DNA from: an uncultured Pseudomonadota bacterium
GTDB lineage: Bacteria > Pseudomonadota > Alphaproteobacteria > UBA9219
Direction of reading: 5' to 3'
Assembly: GCA_903919315.1 (NCBI GenBank)
Contig: CAIXHP010000020.1
Span: forward strand, 1 to 64,000
DNA length: 64,000 nt
Made by a program: the position numbers and the translations under genes. The notes beneath the pieces are model-generated. The model made no database searches. It worked only from the letters and a program-made list of their open reading frames with translations, and had not been told where the DNA came from. This document shows positions 41,193 to 50,446 of the stretch, piece after piece; the stretch's first letter is position 1, and every line of letters starts with the position of its first letter.

Positions 41193-42835
41193 CGCTCCTA
41201 GCCATCGACAATCTCAGCGTCGCATTTGGCCGGGGTGAAAAGGCCGTTACCGTCGTGCGCGGTGTGTCCTTTGCCATCGAGCGCGGCGAGACGGTCGCGC
41301 TGGTGGGCGAATCCGGCTCCGGCAAGTCGGTGACGGCATTGTCGATCTTGCAACTCCTCCCCTACCCCAACGCCTCGCACCCCACCGGCACCATCACCTT
41401 TGACGGCCAGCAACTCCTCCATCCCCTCCCCCTCGTGGGGAGGGCTAGGGAGGGGGGAGCGCCGCTATCCTCTGGGATGAGTGACGACAGCCTTCTCCAA
41501 AGAATCCGAGGCGACCGGATCGCGATGGTGTTTCAAGAGCCGATGACCTCGCTGAACCCGCTGCACACGATTGAAAAGCAAATCAGCGAAGTGCTGTTCC
41601 TGCACAAACGCATGAACAAGGATCAGGCGCGAGCGCGTACGCTGGAGTTGCTGAAACTGGTGGCCTTGCCCAAAGCGGAACAGCGCCTCGCCTCGTACCC
41701 TCATGAACTATCCGGAGGACAGCGGCAGCGTGTGATGATCGCGATGGCGCTGGCCAACGATCCCGACCTGCTGATCGCGGACGAGCCGACGACGGCGCTG
41801 GACGTAACGATCCAAGCGCAGATTCTTGCGCTGTTGAAGGATTTGCAAAAAAAGCTCGGCATGGCGCTGCTGCTCATCACCCACGACCTCGGCATCGTGC
41901 GCAAGATGGCGGACAAGGTCTGCGTCATGAAGCACGGCGAACTGGTCGAGCAAGGCGCGGCGCACGACATCTTTACCCGCCCCCAACATCCCTACACACG
42001 CCTGTTGCTGGCGGCGGAACCAAAGGGCCAAGCCCTGCCCGTGGCGAACGACGCGCCCGCGATTCTGACCGCACATGACGTGAAGGTCTATTTCCCAGTC
42101 AAAAAAGGCCTGTTGCGCCGCACCGTCGACACCATTCGGGCGGTGGACGGCGTTTCGCTGACTGTTCGCGCGGGCGAAACGGTGGGAGTCGTCGGCGAAT
42201 CCGGCTCCGGCAAGACCACGCTGGGACTGGCGTTGCTGCGGCTTATCGCGGCGCAGGGCGAAGTCGCCTTCCTTGGCCGTTCGCTTATGGCGTTGAACCG
42301 CATCGAGCTGCGCCAAACCCGACGCTCCATGCAAATGGTGTTTCAAGACCCCTACGGCAGCCTCAGCCCCCGCATGATGATCGGCGACATTGTGACCGAG
42401 GGGTTGGATATTCACCGCCTCGTCGCCAACCGCGCCGAACGCGACGCGCGGGTCGCCGAAGCTTTAGAAGAAGTCGGGCTTGATCCCGCCGTGCGCACCC
42501 GTTACCCGCATGAATTCTCAGGCGGCCAGCGTCAGCGCATCGCCATCGCCCGCGCCATGATCCTGAAACCGAAATTCGTGGTACTTGATGAACCGACTTC
42601 GGCGCTGGATATGTCGGTGCAGGCGCAAATCGTTGACCTGCTGCGCGACCTGCAACGCAAAAACGGCCTTGCCTATCTATTCATCAGCCACGATTTGCGC
42701 GTCGTCCGCGCGCTGTCCAACCACGTCATCGTCATGAAAGACGGCCGCATGGTCGAGCAAGGCCCCGCCGAACAAATCTTCGCCGCCCCCCAACAAGACT
42801 ACACGCGCACGCTGTTGGCAGCGGCATTGAGCTGA
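41189..42835 (+). CDS. yejF: Peptide ABC transporter, fused double ATP-binding protein YejF-like
   Basis: Two Walker A ([24 protein letters not shown]) and two [16 protein letters not shown] signatures. Confidence 0.93.
   Translation: MTLLAIDNLSVAFGRGEKAVTVVRGVSFAIERGETVALVGESGSGKSVTALSILQLLPYPNASHPTGTITFDGQQLLHPLPLVGRAREGGAPLSSGMSDDSLLQRIRGDRIAMVFQEPMTSLNPLHTIEKQISEVLFLHKRMNKDQARARTLELLKLVALPKAEQRLASYPHELSGGQRQRVMIAMALANDPDLLIADEPTTALDVTIQAQILALLKDLQKKLGMALLLITHDLGIVRKMADKVCVMKHGELVEQGAAHDIFTRPQHPYTRLLLAAEPKGQALPVANDAPAILTAHDVKVYFPVKKGLLRRTVDTIRAVDGVSLTVRAGETVGVVGESGSGKTTLGLALLRLIAAQGEVAFLGRSLMALNRIELRQTRRSMQMVFQDPYGSLSPRMMIGDIVTEGLDIHRLVANRAERDARVAEALEEVGLDPAVRTRYPHEFSGGQRQRIAIARAMILKPKFVVLDEPTSALDMSVQAQIVDLLRDLQRKNGLAYLFISHDLRVVRALSNHVIVMKDGRMVEQGPAEQIFAAPQQDYTRTLLAAALS
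41420..41479 (+). repeat. Palindromic repeat inserted in frame within yejF
   Basis: ATCCCCTCCCCCTCGTGGGGAGGGCTAGGGAGGGGGGA, translated as [20 protein letters not shown]. Confidence 0.65.
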
Positions 42836-42881
42836 AGGCCCGCATTACTCCAGCCGCAAATAAATAGTTTCTCCAAGCACG

Positions 42882-42912
42882 AAAAAACCGCCGTGGCGAT
42901 GCCTCGGCGGTT
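42882..42912 (-). terminator. Rho-independent terminator after rpmG
   Basis: Minus strand AACCGCCG-aggcatcgcca-CGGCGGTTTTTTC. Confidence 0.8.
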
Positions 42913-42939
42913 GTCCGTTGGTCAAGAAAGTCGCTGAAA

Positions 42940-43119
42940 TTACGACTTTTTGCCTTCCTTGATCTTGCCTTCCTTGAAGACGACATGCTTGCGCACGCGC
43001 GGGTCGTACTTCTTCAGCTCAAGCTTCTTGGTGTTGTTCTTGGGGTTTTTCTTGGTTACATAGAAAACGCCGGTACCGGCGGAGCTAACCAGTTTAATGT
43101 CGTTCTTTGTCTTTGCCAT
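42940..43119 (-). CDS. rpmG: 50S ribosomal protein L33 (not in ORF track)
   Basis: Minus strand translates to [59 protein letters not shown]. Confidence 0.95.
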   Translation of the reverse strand: MAKTKNDIKLVSSAGTGVFYVTKKNPKNNTKKLELKKYDPRVRKHVVFKEGKIKEGKKS

Positions 43120-43210
43120 CGTCGTAACCTGTTTTCCATGATGTCGGTGAGGCAGCCCTCAAAAAAAGGCCCCCCGAAGGAGCGCAATGTCGGGGAAGCC
43201 GAGGGATTTG

Positions 43211-44638
43211 TCAAGTTTTCCCGCTATAGCCCAGCGCCGCCAAGGCCCGAACCCTCGCCGCGCCGTGATCGACAATGGGGCGGGGGTAATTTTGGCCCAA
43301 AACAACGCCTGCAGCGGCCAAAGCCGCAGCAGGGGCTTTCCACGGTTCATGGATCCATTCCGGCCCCAACCGAGCCAGTTCCGGCACATAAAACCGCACA
43401 TAGTCGCCTAGGGGATCAAATTTTTTTCCCTGCAGTACCGGATTAAAGATGCGAAAGAAGGGCGCGGCATCGGCCCCACACCCGGCCACCCACTGCCAAC
43501 TGGCGGCGTTGCTGGCAGGGTCGGCATCGACCAGCGTATCCATAAACCACGCCGCCCCCTCCTGCCACGGCAGCAGCAAATCTTTGACCAAAAACGAGGC
43601 CGCAACCATCCGCACCCTGTTGTGCATCCACCCCGTCCGCCACAGCTGGCGCATGCCCGCATCAACGATAGGGTAACCGGTTAGCCCCCTCTGCCACGCC
43701 CGCAAGGCTTCGGAATCCTGCCGCCAAGCAACGTCGCCAAAACGAGCATTGAGAGGCTTGTGCGACAGGTCGGGAAAATGGAACAGCAGATGATACGAAA
43801 ACTCGCGCCACAACAATTCGCGCAGAAAGACCTCGGCATCGGAAGCCACCTCCGGCCTAACCACCATGACATGCTGCGTGGCATGCCATACCTGACGCGG
43901 CCCAATCTGCCCGCCGCGTAAGTAAGGGGAAAGCCTCGACGTTGCCTCTCGGTCCGGCCGGTCGCGCCCCTCACGGTAACCTCGCAGCGTCGTGGTCAAA
44001 AAGTCATGCAACCGTTCCTGCCCCGCCGCCTCGCCGACCGGCCACGTCTCACGCAATCCACCAGCCCAATCCGGCCTTACGGGACACAAGCCCCAGTCGC
44101 CAAGCGCCTCTGAAGCCACCTCCGCCACCGCCGAAATTCGTTGCGGCGCTGCAAGAGGAGCAGGAGGCGTCGGTGCCTTCAAGCAAGCCTTGGAGAAAGG
44201 CGTAAACACCTTATAGGGCGCGTCCGCCCCCGTCTTGATCCGCCACGGCTCGAACAGAAGCGAAGCGTTGTGGCTGGAAACCACAATCCCGTCCTCCTGC
44301 AACGCCTGCTTGATCGTCTTATCCCGCGTGATGGCGGAAGGGTCATAGCAGCGGTTCCAGCAAACGGTGTCCGCTCCCGTCTCGGCCACAAGCGCGCGCA
44401 AGACCGCCAAAGGCTCACCGCACCGAAGCACAAGCGTCGCGCCAAACTCGCGCAAGCTCCGCCCCAAATCCTCCAGCCCCTGATGCAACCACCAGTCCGC
44501 CGCCCGCGCCCCGCCCGCAGCGTCCTCATGAATATAAAGCGGCACCACCGCCCCACGCGCCATCGCTTCGATCAACGCCGGGTTGTCGGACAGGCGCAAA
44601 TCATGGCGAAACCAGAGAATTGTCGGAGCGGAAGTCAT
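43211..44638 (-). CDS. phrB: Deoxyribodipyrimidine photolyase
   Basis: ILWFRHDLRLSDNPAL, LLWREFSYHLLFHFPDL, GYPIVDAGMRQLWRTGWMHNRVRMVAASFLVKDLLLPW. Confidence 0.95.
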   Translation of the reverse strand: MTSAPTILWFRHDLRLSDNPALIEAMARGAVVPLYIHEDAAGGARAADWWLHQGLEDLGRSLREFGATLVLRCGEPLAVLRALVAETGADTVCWNRCYDPSAITRDKTIKQALQEDGIVVSSHNASLLFEPWRIKTGADAPYKVFTPFSKACLKAPTPPAPLAAPQRISAVAEVASEALGDWGLCPVRPDWAGGLRETWPVGEAAGQERLHDFLTTTLRGYREGRDRPDREATSRLSPYLRGGQIGPRQVWHATQHVMVVRPEVASDAEVFLRELLWREFSYHLLFHFPDLSHKPLNARFGDVAWRQDSEALRAWQRGLTGYPIVDAGMRQLWRTGWMHNRVRMVAASFLVKDLLLPWQEGAAWFMDTLVDADPASNAASWQWVAGCGADAAPFFRIFNPVLQGKKFDPLGDYVRFYVPELARLGPEWIHEPWKAPAAALAAAGVVLGQNYPRPIVDHGAARVRALAALGYSGKT

Positions 44639-44730
44639 CCCCCAAAATACGGCCCTGCCTCCCCCAAAAGCAAGCAACCCTCAACAAGGCATCATTGTCA
44701 CCAAGCCAAATCCTGCGATAGGCTGGGGCC

Positions 44731-45069
44731 ATGACGACGAATCAGTCTCCACCACCGCCCTACAAACCCCTGAATTCCCAGACGGGGCGTTCGGTGGCCG
44801 TGGCGATACAATCCGACCCGCTGAACCCCGACGCGCCATCCATCATCACCGCCGCCGGACGCGGCAAACTGGCCGAGCAGATTCGGGAACTGGCCTACGC
44901 CCAAGGCATCAAGGTGCGCGAAGATGCCGATCTTGCCGAATTGCTCGCGCGGTTGGAACTTGATACACCTATCCCCAGTGAAGCCATCGTCGCTGTCGCG
45001 GAAATTCTCGCCAAAGTCTATGAAGCCAACGCCGCAGCGGCCTTACCCGCCCCCGATCCGAAAGGTTGA
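44731..45069 (+). CDS. FlhB C-terminal domain-like protein
   Basis: AVAIQSDPLNPDAPSIITAAGRGKLAEQIRELAYAQGIKVREDADLAELLARLELDTPIPSEAIVAVAEIL. Confidence 0.85.
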   Translation: MTTNQSPPPPYKPLNSQTGRSVAVAIQSDPLNPDAPSIITAAGRGKLAEQIRELAYAQGIKVREDADLAELLARLELDTPIPSEAIVAVAEILAKVYEANAAAALPAPDPKG

Positions 45070-45072
45070 GCC

Positions 45073-45381
45073 ATGACGACCGAACAGCAGACGCAAGGCT
45101 CTCCGTTGGAGCCGTTAGCCGAATTGAAAAAACTGCAGGACTATTTCTCCGAAGCGGAAGCCAAGCTGCAGGATGGAGTCGTCGTGAACATGACGGGTGT
45201 CGATCAGCATATCGCCGCCGTGTGTCAGATCGTGCAGCAATCCGATCCGGCGCAGCAAATGACCTATCTGCCCGAATTGACCGCTTTGATCGACCGGCTG
45301 GGCCGTTACGAAAACGAACTGCGCCGCGTTCAAGCGCTCGTCGCCGCCGAAGGAGCAAAGGACGGCCATGCCGAATCCTGA
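45073..45381 (+). CDS. Hypothetical flagellar-cluster protein
   Basis: Coupled between FlhB-like gene and fliO; helical 102 aa. Confidence 0.6.
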   Translation: MTTEQQTQGSPLEPLAELKKLQDYFSEAEAKLQDGVVVNMTGVDQHIAAVCQIVQQSDPAQQMTYLPELTALIDRLGRYENELRRVQALVAAEGAKDGHAES

Positions 45382-45685
45382 TCCCGACAGCGTCTCATGG
45401 CTCCGCTTTTTCCTCGCCTCCGTCACCGTCATCGGACTGATGGGCTTGCTGGCCTTCGGATTGAAGTACACAGCGACGCGCGGCTGGATCGTCGCTCGCG
45501 CCAAGCCCAACCGGCGGCTTAAGATGGTCGAGAACCTGCCGCTCGACGCGCGGCGGCGGCTGGTGATCGTGCAGTGCGACGGGGCGCAACATTTGCTGCT
45601 CCTCGGCGTGAATCAGGATATTGTGGTCACGACGAATCTGGCCGCCCCTCCGGCCACCGCGACCAACACGGCGGAGTCTGCATGA
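45368..45685 (+). CDS. fliO: Flagellar biosynthetic protein FliO
   Basis: Single TM then RRLKMVENLPLDARRRLVIVQCDGAQHLLLLGVNQDIVV; precedes fliP. Confidence 0.85.
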   Translation: MPNPDPDSVSWLRFFLASVTVIGLMGLLAFGLKYTATRGWIVARAKPNRRLKMVENLPLDARRRLVIVQCDGAQHLLLLGVNQDIVVTTNLAAPPATATNTAESA

Positions 45686-46467
45686 CCGAGAATAAATTGT
45701 CCGACAGGATCAAGCGCTGGTTGCCCGCTTCGCTGGGCGCGTTGGCTCTTATCCTTGTTCTATGCCCCATCACCGCCTATGCGCAGAGCATCAACTTTGA
45801 CCTCGGCCAAGGGCCGACGACGACGGCGCGGTTGATCCAACTAACTCTGTTGATGACGGTTCTGACGCTAGCGCCGTCCATCCTGATGATGGTCACCTGC
45901 TTTACGCGCATTGTGGTGGTCTTGTCCTTTGTCCGCAGCGCCATCGGCGTGCAGCAGACTCCACCCAACATCGTGTTGATCAGCCTCGCGCTGTTTCTGA
46001 CATTGTTCGTGATGCAGCCGGTGTTCGAAAAAGCATGGGACGACGGCGTGAAACCGCTGATGAACAACGAAATTGACGAAGAAACCTCTTTCAACCGCAT
46101 GGTCGAGCCGTTCCACGCCTTCATGCTCAAGCATACACGCCAAAAAGACCTCGACCTGTTCCTGCAGATGGCCAAGGTCGATACAAAGGACGCTTCGGGC
46201 AAAGTACTAAAGGATAAGGACATCCCCCTGCGCGCGCTCACACCCGCCTTCATGATCTCCGAACTGCGCCGCGCCTTTGAAATCGGCTTTCTGGTCTTCC
46301 TGCCGTTCCTCATCATCGACATGGTGGTCGCGTCCATCCTGATGTCGATGGGCATGATGATGCTCCCGCCATCCGTCATATCCATGCCGTTCAAGATTAT
46401 CTTCTTCGTCCTCGTGGACGGCTGGTACCTGATCGCGGGCAGTCTGGTGCAAAGTTACGGCGGTTAA
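45682..46467 (+). CDS. fliP: Flagellar biosynthetic protein FliP
   Basis: LTLAPSILMMVTCFTRIVVVLSFVRSAIGVQQTPPNIVLISLALFLTLFVM, MGMMMLPPSVISMPFKIIFFVLVDGWYL. Confidence 0.97.
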   Translation: MTENKLSDRIKRWLPASLGALALILVLCPITAYAQSINFDLGQGPTTTARLIQLTLLMTVLTLAPSILMMVTCFTRIVVVLSFVRSAIGVQQTPPNIVLISLALFLTLFVMQPVFEKAWDDGVKPLMNNEIDEETSFNRMVEPFHAFMLKHTRQKDLDLFLQMAKVDTKDASGKVLKDKDIPLRALTPAFMISELRRAFEIGFLVFLPFLIIDMVVASILMSMGMMMLPPSVISMPFKIIFFVLVDGWYLIAGSLVQSYGG

Positions 46468-46587
46468 CCATAAACGGGGGATGTGCTGAGCAGCTTTTTC
46501 AGCCGCAAAAAAACTTGCGTCCTCCGTCGCCGATGTGTAGGTCTTGATGGGTCATTTATCGCAAACGCATAAAATAAGGAGATTATT

Positions 46588-46881
46588 ATGGTTCGCCGTC
46601 CCCTTTTTCACTACCTGCCGCTAATGACCGCCCTCGCAACAGCGTTTGGCCCCACAGTTGCGGGCGAACAAACACTGGCCCAGAAGGCCGCCGCCTCGTG
46701 CGTTTCAGCCGTGGAAGGCAACGGCACCACGGGCGAAAACCTGTTGACCCAACTTATGAACCGGACGCGCGACGGCGACATCCAAATTATGGTGTCGGAT
46801 CAGAAAGGCCATACTCCTGTGGCCGTGTGCGTGACCGACCCCACGGGAAAATTGCCGAAGATTACATCACTCAAGCGCTAA
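46588..46881 (+). CDS. Small hypothetical protein with signal peptide
   Basis: AAGGAG before ATG; MVRRPLFHYLPLMTALATAFGPTVAGEQ. Confidence 0.6.
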   Translation: MVRRPLFHYLPLMTALATAFGPTVAGEQTLAQKAAASCVSAVEGNGTTGENLLTQLMNRTRDGDIQIMVSDQKGHTPVAVCVTDPTGKLPKITSLKR

Positions 46882-46894
46882 CCAATCAAACGCC

Positions 46895-46921
46895 GCGCGA
46901 GGCGGACACTCCGCCTCGCGC
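46895..46921. terminator. Stem-loop between convergent genes
   Basis: GCGCGAGGCGGA-CAC-TCCGCCTCGCGC perfect 12 bp stem; no clear T tract. Confidence 0.5.
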
Positions 46922-46932
46922 CATACAACGGA

Positions 46933-47496
46933 TCAATCGGGGCGGCTTATAGCCTTCTCCACCCGTTCGTCCTCCGTCTTGCGCGTCGCTTCGATCTGGT
47001 CTTTCGTCAGTTGGAAGCCCATCAAAACTTGATAGCCCGCAACATCGGCTCCCTTGGTCAAGGGAATCGCCACCCGCAGCGCCTCGGTGCGTTCGGCATC
47101 CTTCGAGTCGCCACGGAAGGAAAACGCCGCCGTCATAAACTCCTTGGTCAGAATTTTCTGATCAGGCGCTACGACCGTGACGAAAAACGGAAATCCGATC
47201 TCATCCCCACCCAAGCGCGGTCCCTTCCTGGCGGTCATGCTAAGAGTATAGGAAACCTCGACGCTGTCGCCCGCGCTCTCGTCGCTGTCGATATGACACG
47301 CGCCTTCGACGCGCAGCAGGCTGGCCGTCGCCACCAAAGCTTTAGCGTCCGGCGTGTCACCGCCGTAATCGCTCACATGGCTCAGCTCGCGCACAATGGC
47401 CACCTGCGGGCAAATCGGAGTCGTCGGCGCATCCGAAGCACATGCGGCCAAAGCCAGAGGAACGAGACATAAAGCGGCGGTCTGGATTTTCATCAT
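46933..47496 (-). CDS. Hypothetical lipoprotein
   Basis: Lipobox MMKIQTAALCLVPLALAACASDAPTTP. Confidence 0.7.
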   Translation of the reverse strand: MMKIQTAALCLVPLALAACASDAPTTPICPQVAIVRELSHVSDYGGDTPDAKALVATASLLRVEGACHIDSDESAGDSVEVSYTLSMTARKGPRLGGDEIGFPFFVTVVAPDQKILTKEFMTAAFSFRGDSKDAERTEALRVAIPLTKGADVAGYQVLMGFQLTKDQIEATRKTEDERVEKAISRPD

Positions 47497-48678
47497 TCAA
47501 GCTCCCGTCCATTTCAAAGCGACGCGGTCGATAATCTCCACGGCCTCGTCGATCTGCGCTTCGGTCACAATCAGCGGCGGCAGCATGCGTACGACGTTTT
47601 CCCCCGCCGACAGCACGAGCAACTTTTCCGCCCGCAAAGCCTCCACCACATCCGTGTTCGTCGGCACGCAGCGCAACCCCTGCATCAAACCTTTACCACG
47701 ATGCTCAGTAAAAACCTTGGGATGCCGCGCGATCAGTTCGTCCAACTTGCGCCACAGATACGCGCCACGCCTCTGCGCCGTTTCAAAAAAGCCCGGCTCT
47801 TCCATCACATCCAGAACGGCATTACCCACCGCCGTCGCCAGCGGATTGCCGCCATAGGTCGAACCGTGCGTCCCCATCGTCATACCCTGCGCCGCCTTGG
47901 CCGTCGCGAGGCACGCGCCGATCGGATAACCATTGCCAAGCGCCTTGGCGATGCACATCACGTCCGGAGTCACGCCCGCCCAGTCATGCGCGAACAGCTT
48001 GCCGGTGCGCCCCATCCCGCACTGGATTTCATCAAAGAACAGCAACAAGCCCTCGGCATCGCAAAGCGCCCGCAACGCGCGCAGAAACTCCGGCGAGGCA
48101 GGTTTCATGCCGCCTTCGCCCAAAACCGGCTCAATGCCGATCGCGGCGGTCTCCGGCGTAATCGCGGCGCGCAGCGCGTCCAAATCGCCCCAAGGCACCT
48201 GATCGAACCCATTCATCGGCGGGCCGAAACCGCCGACCATCTTCTCCGCCTTCGAAGCCGCGATCCCCGCGAGCGTGCGGCCATGAAAACAGCCCTGAAA
48301 AGTGATAACCCTGTAACGCTGCGGCTGGCCGATGGCGCTGAAGTATTTGCGAATGAGCTTAACGCAACACTCCCAAGCCTCCGCGCCGGAGTTCTGGAAA
48401 AAAACCGTATCCGCAAACGTCAGATCAACAAGGCGCTGCGCCAGTCGTTCGGTGCCGTGAACGCGAAACACGTTGCCGACGATCCAGAGCTTCTCCGCCT
48501 GATCCTTCAACGCCTGCACGAGGCGCGGGTGGGCGTGGCCAAGCGCGGCGACCGCAATGCCGCCCACAAAATCGAGATAACGCTGCCCCTTGTCGTCGAA
48601 CAGATAAGCGCCCTCGCCGCGCTCAAAACAAATATCGGCTCGGTTATAGACGGGCATCAAGGCCGGAAACGCAGCATT
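47497..48678 (-). CDS. argD: Acetylornithine aminotransferase
   Basis: FERGEGAYLFDDKGQRYLDFVGGIAVAALGHAHP, LLFFDEIQCGMGRTGKLFAHDWAGVTPDVMCIAKALGNGYPIGACLA. Confidence 0.94.
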   Translation of the reverse strand, partial: NAAFPALMPVYNRADICFERGEGAYLFDDKGQRYLDFVGGIAVAALGHAHPRLVQALKDQAEKLWIVGNVFRVHGTERLAQRLVDLTFADTVFFQNSGAEAWECCVKLIRKYFSAIGQPQRYRVITFQGCFHGRTLAGIAASKAEKMVGGFGPPMNGFDQVPWGDLDALRAAITPETAAIGIEPVLGEGGMKPASPEFLRALRALCDAEGLLLFFDEIQCGMGRTGKLFAHDWAGVTPDVMCIAKALGNGYPIGACLATAKAAQGMTMGTHGSTYGGNPLATAVGNAVLDVMEEPGFFETAQRRGAYLWRKLDELIARHPKVFTEHRGKGLMQGLRCVPTNTDVVEALRAEKLLVLSAGENVVRMLPPLIVTEAQIDEAVEIIDRVALKWTGA

Positions 48679-48694
48679 CATAACAGTCTTCCCA

Positions 48695-49501
48695 TTAGGT
48701 TTTAAGTTTGTAACCGCTGGCAATCAGCTTATAGGCCGCCCAGAACAACAGCGCGTTGACTCCCAGCATCACACCAATGCCAACCCCCAACGTACCGTCC
48801 GAAACGCCGGTGAACCCATAGCGAAAGCCGTCGGTCATATAGAAAAACGGATTCAGATGGCAAACAATTCGCCACGCCTCCGGCAACTGGCTCGATGTGT
48901 AAAAGGTTCCCGACAAAAAGGTGGCGGGCAGAACGATAAAATTCTGGAACGCGGCCAGATGATCGAACTTGTCCGACCAAATGCCGCCGATCACGCCCAT
49001 CAGCGACAGCATCATTGAGCCCATCAGCGCATGATAGAGAACATAGCCGATGTCCACAATCTCAACGGGAGCGACCAGCGCCAAGACCGGTACCGAAACC
49101 GCCCCAACGACAACCCCGCGTGCGACACCGCCCAGCGTGTAGCCCAAAGTCAGTTCCAGCGGCGAAAGCGGCGGCATCAGAACATCGACGATATTGCCCT
49201 GCACCTTGGATATGACAAACGAGCTGGACGTGTTGGCAAAGGCGTTTTGAGCCATCGACATCATGATCAGGCCGGGTGCCAGAAAGGCCATATAGGAAAT
49301 GCCGTCCACCTCGCGCCCCGTGCCGCCCAGCGCGGTGGCGAACACAATGTAAAAAAGCAGCGTCGTGATGACCGGCGCGCCAATAGTCTGAGCATGAACG
49401 ATCACAAAACGGCGAACCTCTTTGCCCGTGAGCGTCCAAAGTCCAAGCCAATTGACCGCCCCCAACGCGCGCGGATGCGGCAGCCTCGAAACATCACTCA
49501 T
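48695..49501 (-). CDS. ABC-2 type transporter permease
   Basis: YMAFLAPGLIMMSMAQNAFANTSSSFVISKVQGNIVDVLMPPLSPLELTLGY; start at MSDVSRLPHP. Confidence 0.85.
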   Translation of the reverse strand: MSDVSRLPHPRALGAVNWLGLWTLTGKEVRRFVIVHAQTIGAPVITTLLFYIVFATALGGTGREVDGISYMAFLAPGLIMMSMAQNAFANTSSSFVISKVQGNIVDVLMPPLSPLELTLGYTLGGVARGVVVGAVSVPVLALVAPVEIVDIGYVLYHALMGSMMLSLMGVIGGIWSDKFDHLAAFQNFIVLPATFLSGTFYTSSQLPEAWRIVCHLNPFFYMTDGFRYGFTGVSDGTLGVGIGVMLGVNALLFWAAYKLIASGYKLKT

Positions 49502-50426
49502 GAACGCCCTCCGTACCGACGCCAAGACACCAGCACATAATCGCCTTTTGCACATGCAGCCGATTCTCGGCCTCGTCCCAAACGGCGGATTGCGGCCCGT
49601 CGATCACCTCGTCCGTCACCTCCTCGCCGCGATGCGCGGGCAGACAGTGAAGGAATATAGCTTCCGGCTTGGCGCGGCGCATCACGGCGGCATCCACCTG
49701 ATAGGGTGTCAACAATGTCTGCCGCGCCGCTACATCGCTGTTGTGCATCGAAGCCCAACAATCGGTGAGAACGACATCCGCGTCCGCGACCTCGGCCACG
49801 TCCGCCGACACCGTAACCTCTGCGCCCGCCTTCTGCGCCGCGATGAGGAGTTCGGCGCGAGGCGGAAATTCCGGAGGACACACAATCCGCAGCGTAAAGC
49901 CGAAGACCCCAGCGGCGTGAATCCAGCTGTTCAGAACATTGTTGTCGCCATCGCCGACCCATGCAACCGTTTTGCTTTCGATAGCCCCCAAACGCTCTTC
50001 GACCGTCATGATGTCGGCCATGACCTGACAGGGATGCGACTGGTTGGTCAAGCCGTTGATGACCGGCACGTCGGCTCCGGCGGCCAGCTCAAGCAGCTTG
50101 GACTCCTCGAACGTGCGGATCATGATGAGATCGACATAGCGCGACAGGACGCGCCCGGTGTCCGCCACTGTCTCGCCGCGTCCGAGCTGAATCTCCGCGC
50201 CGCTGAGCGTCGTGACCGCGCCGCCCAACTGCCGCATACCGACTTCAAAGGACACGCGCGTGCGGGTGGACGGCTTTTCAAAGATAAGGGCCAGCGTCTT
50301 GCCCGCCATCGGCTGAATGGCCAAAGGCGCGCGCTTCAATCGGTGCGCCAACGTCAAAATGCCGCGCAAAACCGAACCATCGACCTTGCCGATGTCTAAA
50401 AAATCCCGCCCCGACTTCATAGCCAA
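49494..50426 (-). CDS. argF: Ornithine carbamoyltransferase
   Basis: FEKPSTRTRVSFEVGMRQLGG, NGLTNQSHPCQVMADIMT, FLHCLPAHRGEEV. Confidence 0.96.
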   Translation of the reverse strand: MAMKSGRDFLDIGKVDGSVLRGILTLAHRLKRAPLAIQPMAGKTLALIFEKPSTRTRVSFEVGMRQLGGAVTTLSGAEIQLGRGETVADTGRVLSRYVDLIMIRTFEESKLLELAAGADVPVINGLTNQSHPCQVMADIMTVEERLGAIESKTVAWVGDGDNNVLNSWIHAAGVFGFTLRIVCPPEFPPRAELLIAAQKAGAEVTVSADVAEVADADVVLTDCWASMHNSDVAARQTLLTPYQVDAAVMRRAKPEAIFLHCLPAHRGEEVTDEVIDGPQSAVWDEAENRLHVQKAIMCWCLGVGTEGVHE

Positions 50427-50446
50427 CCCCTGCTGGAAAACAGGAG

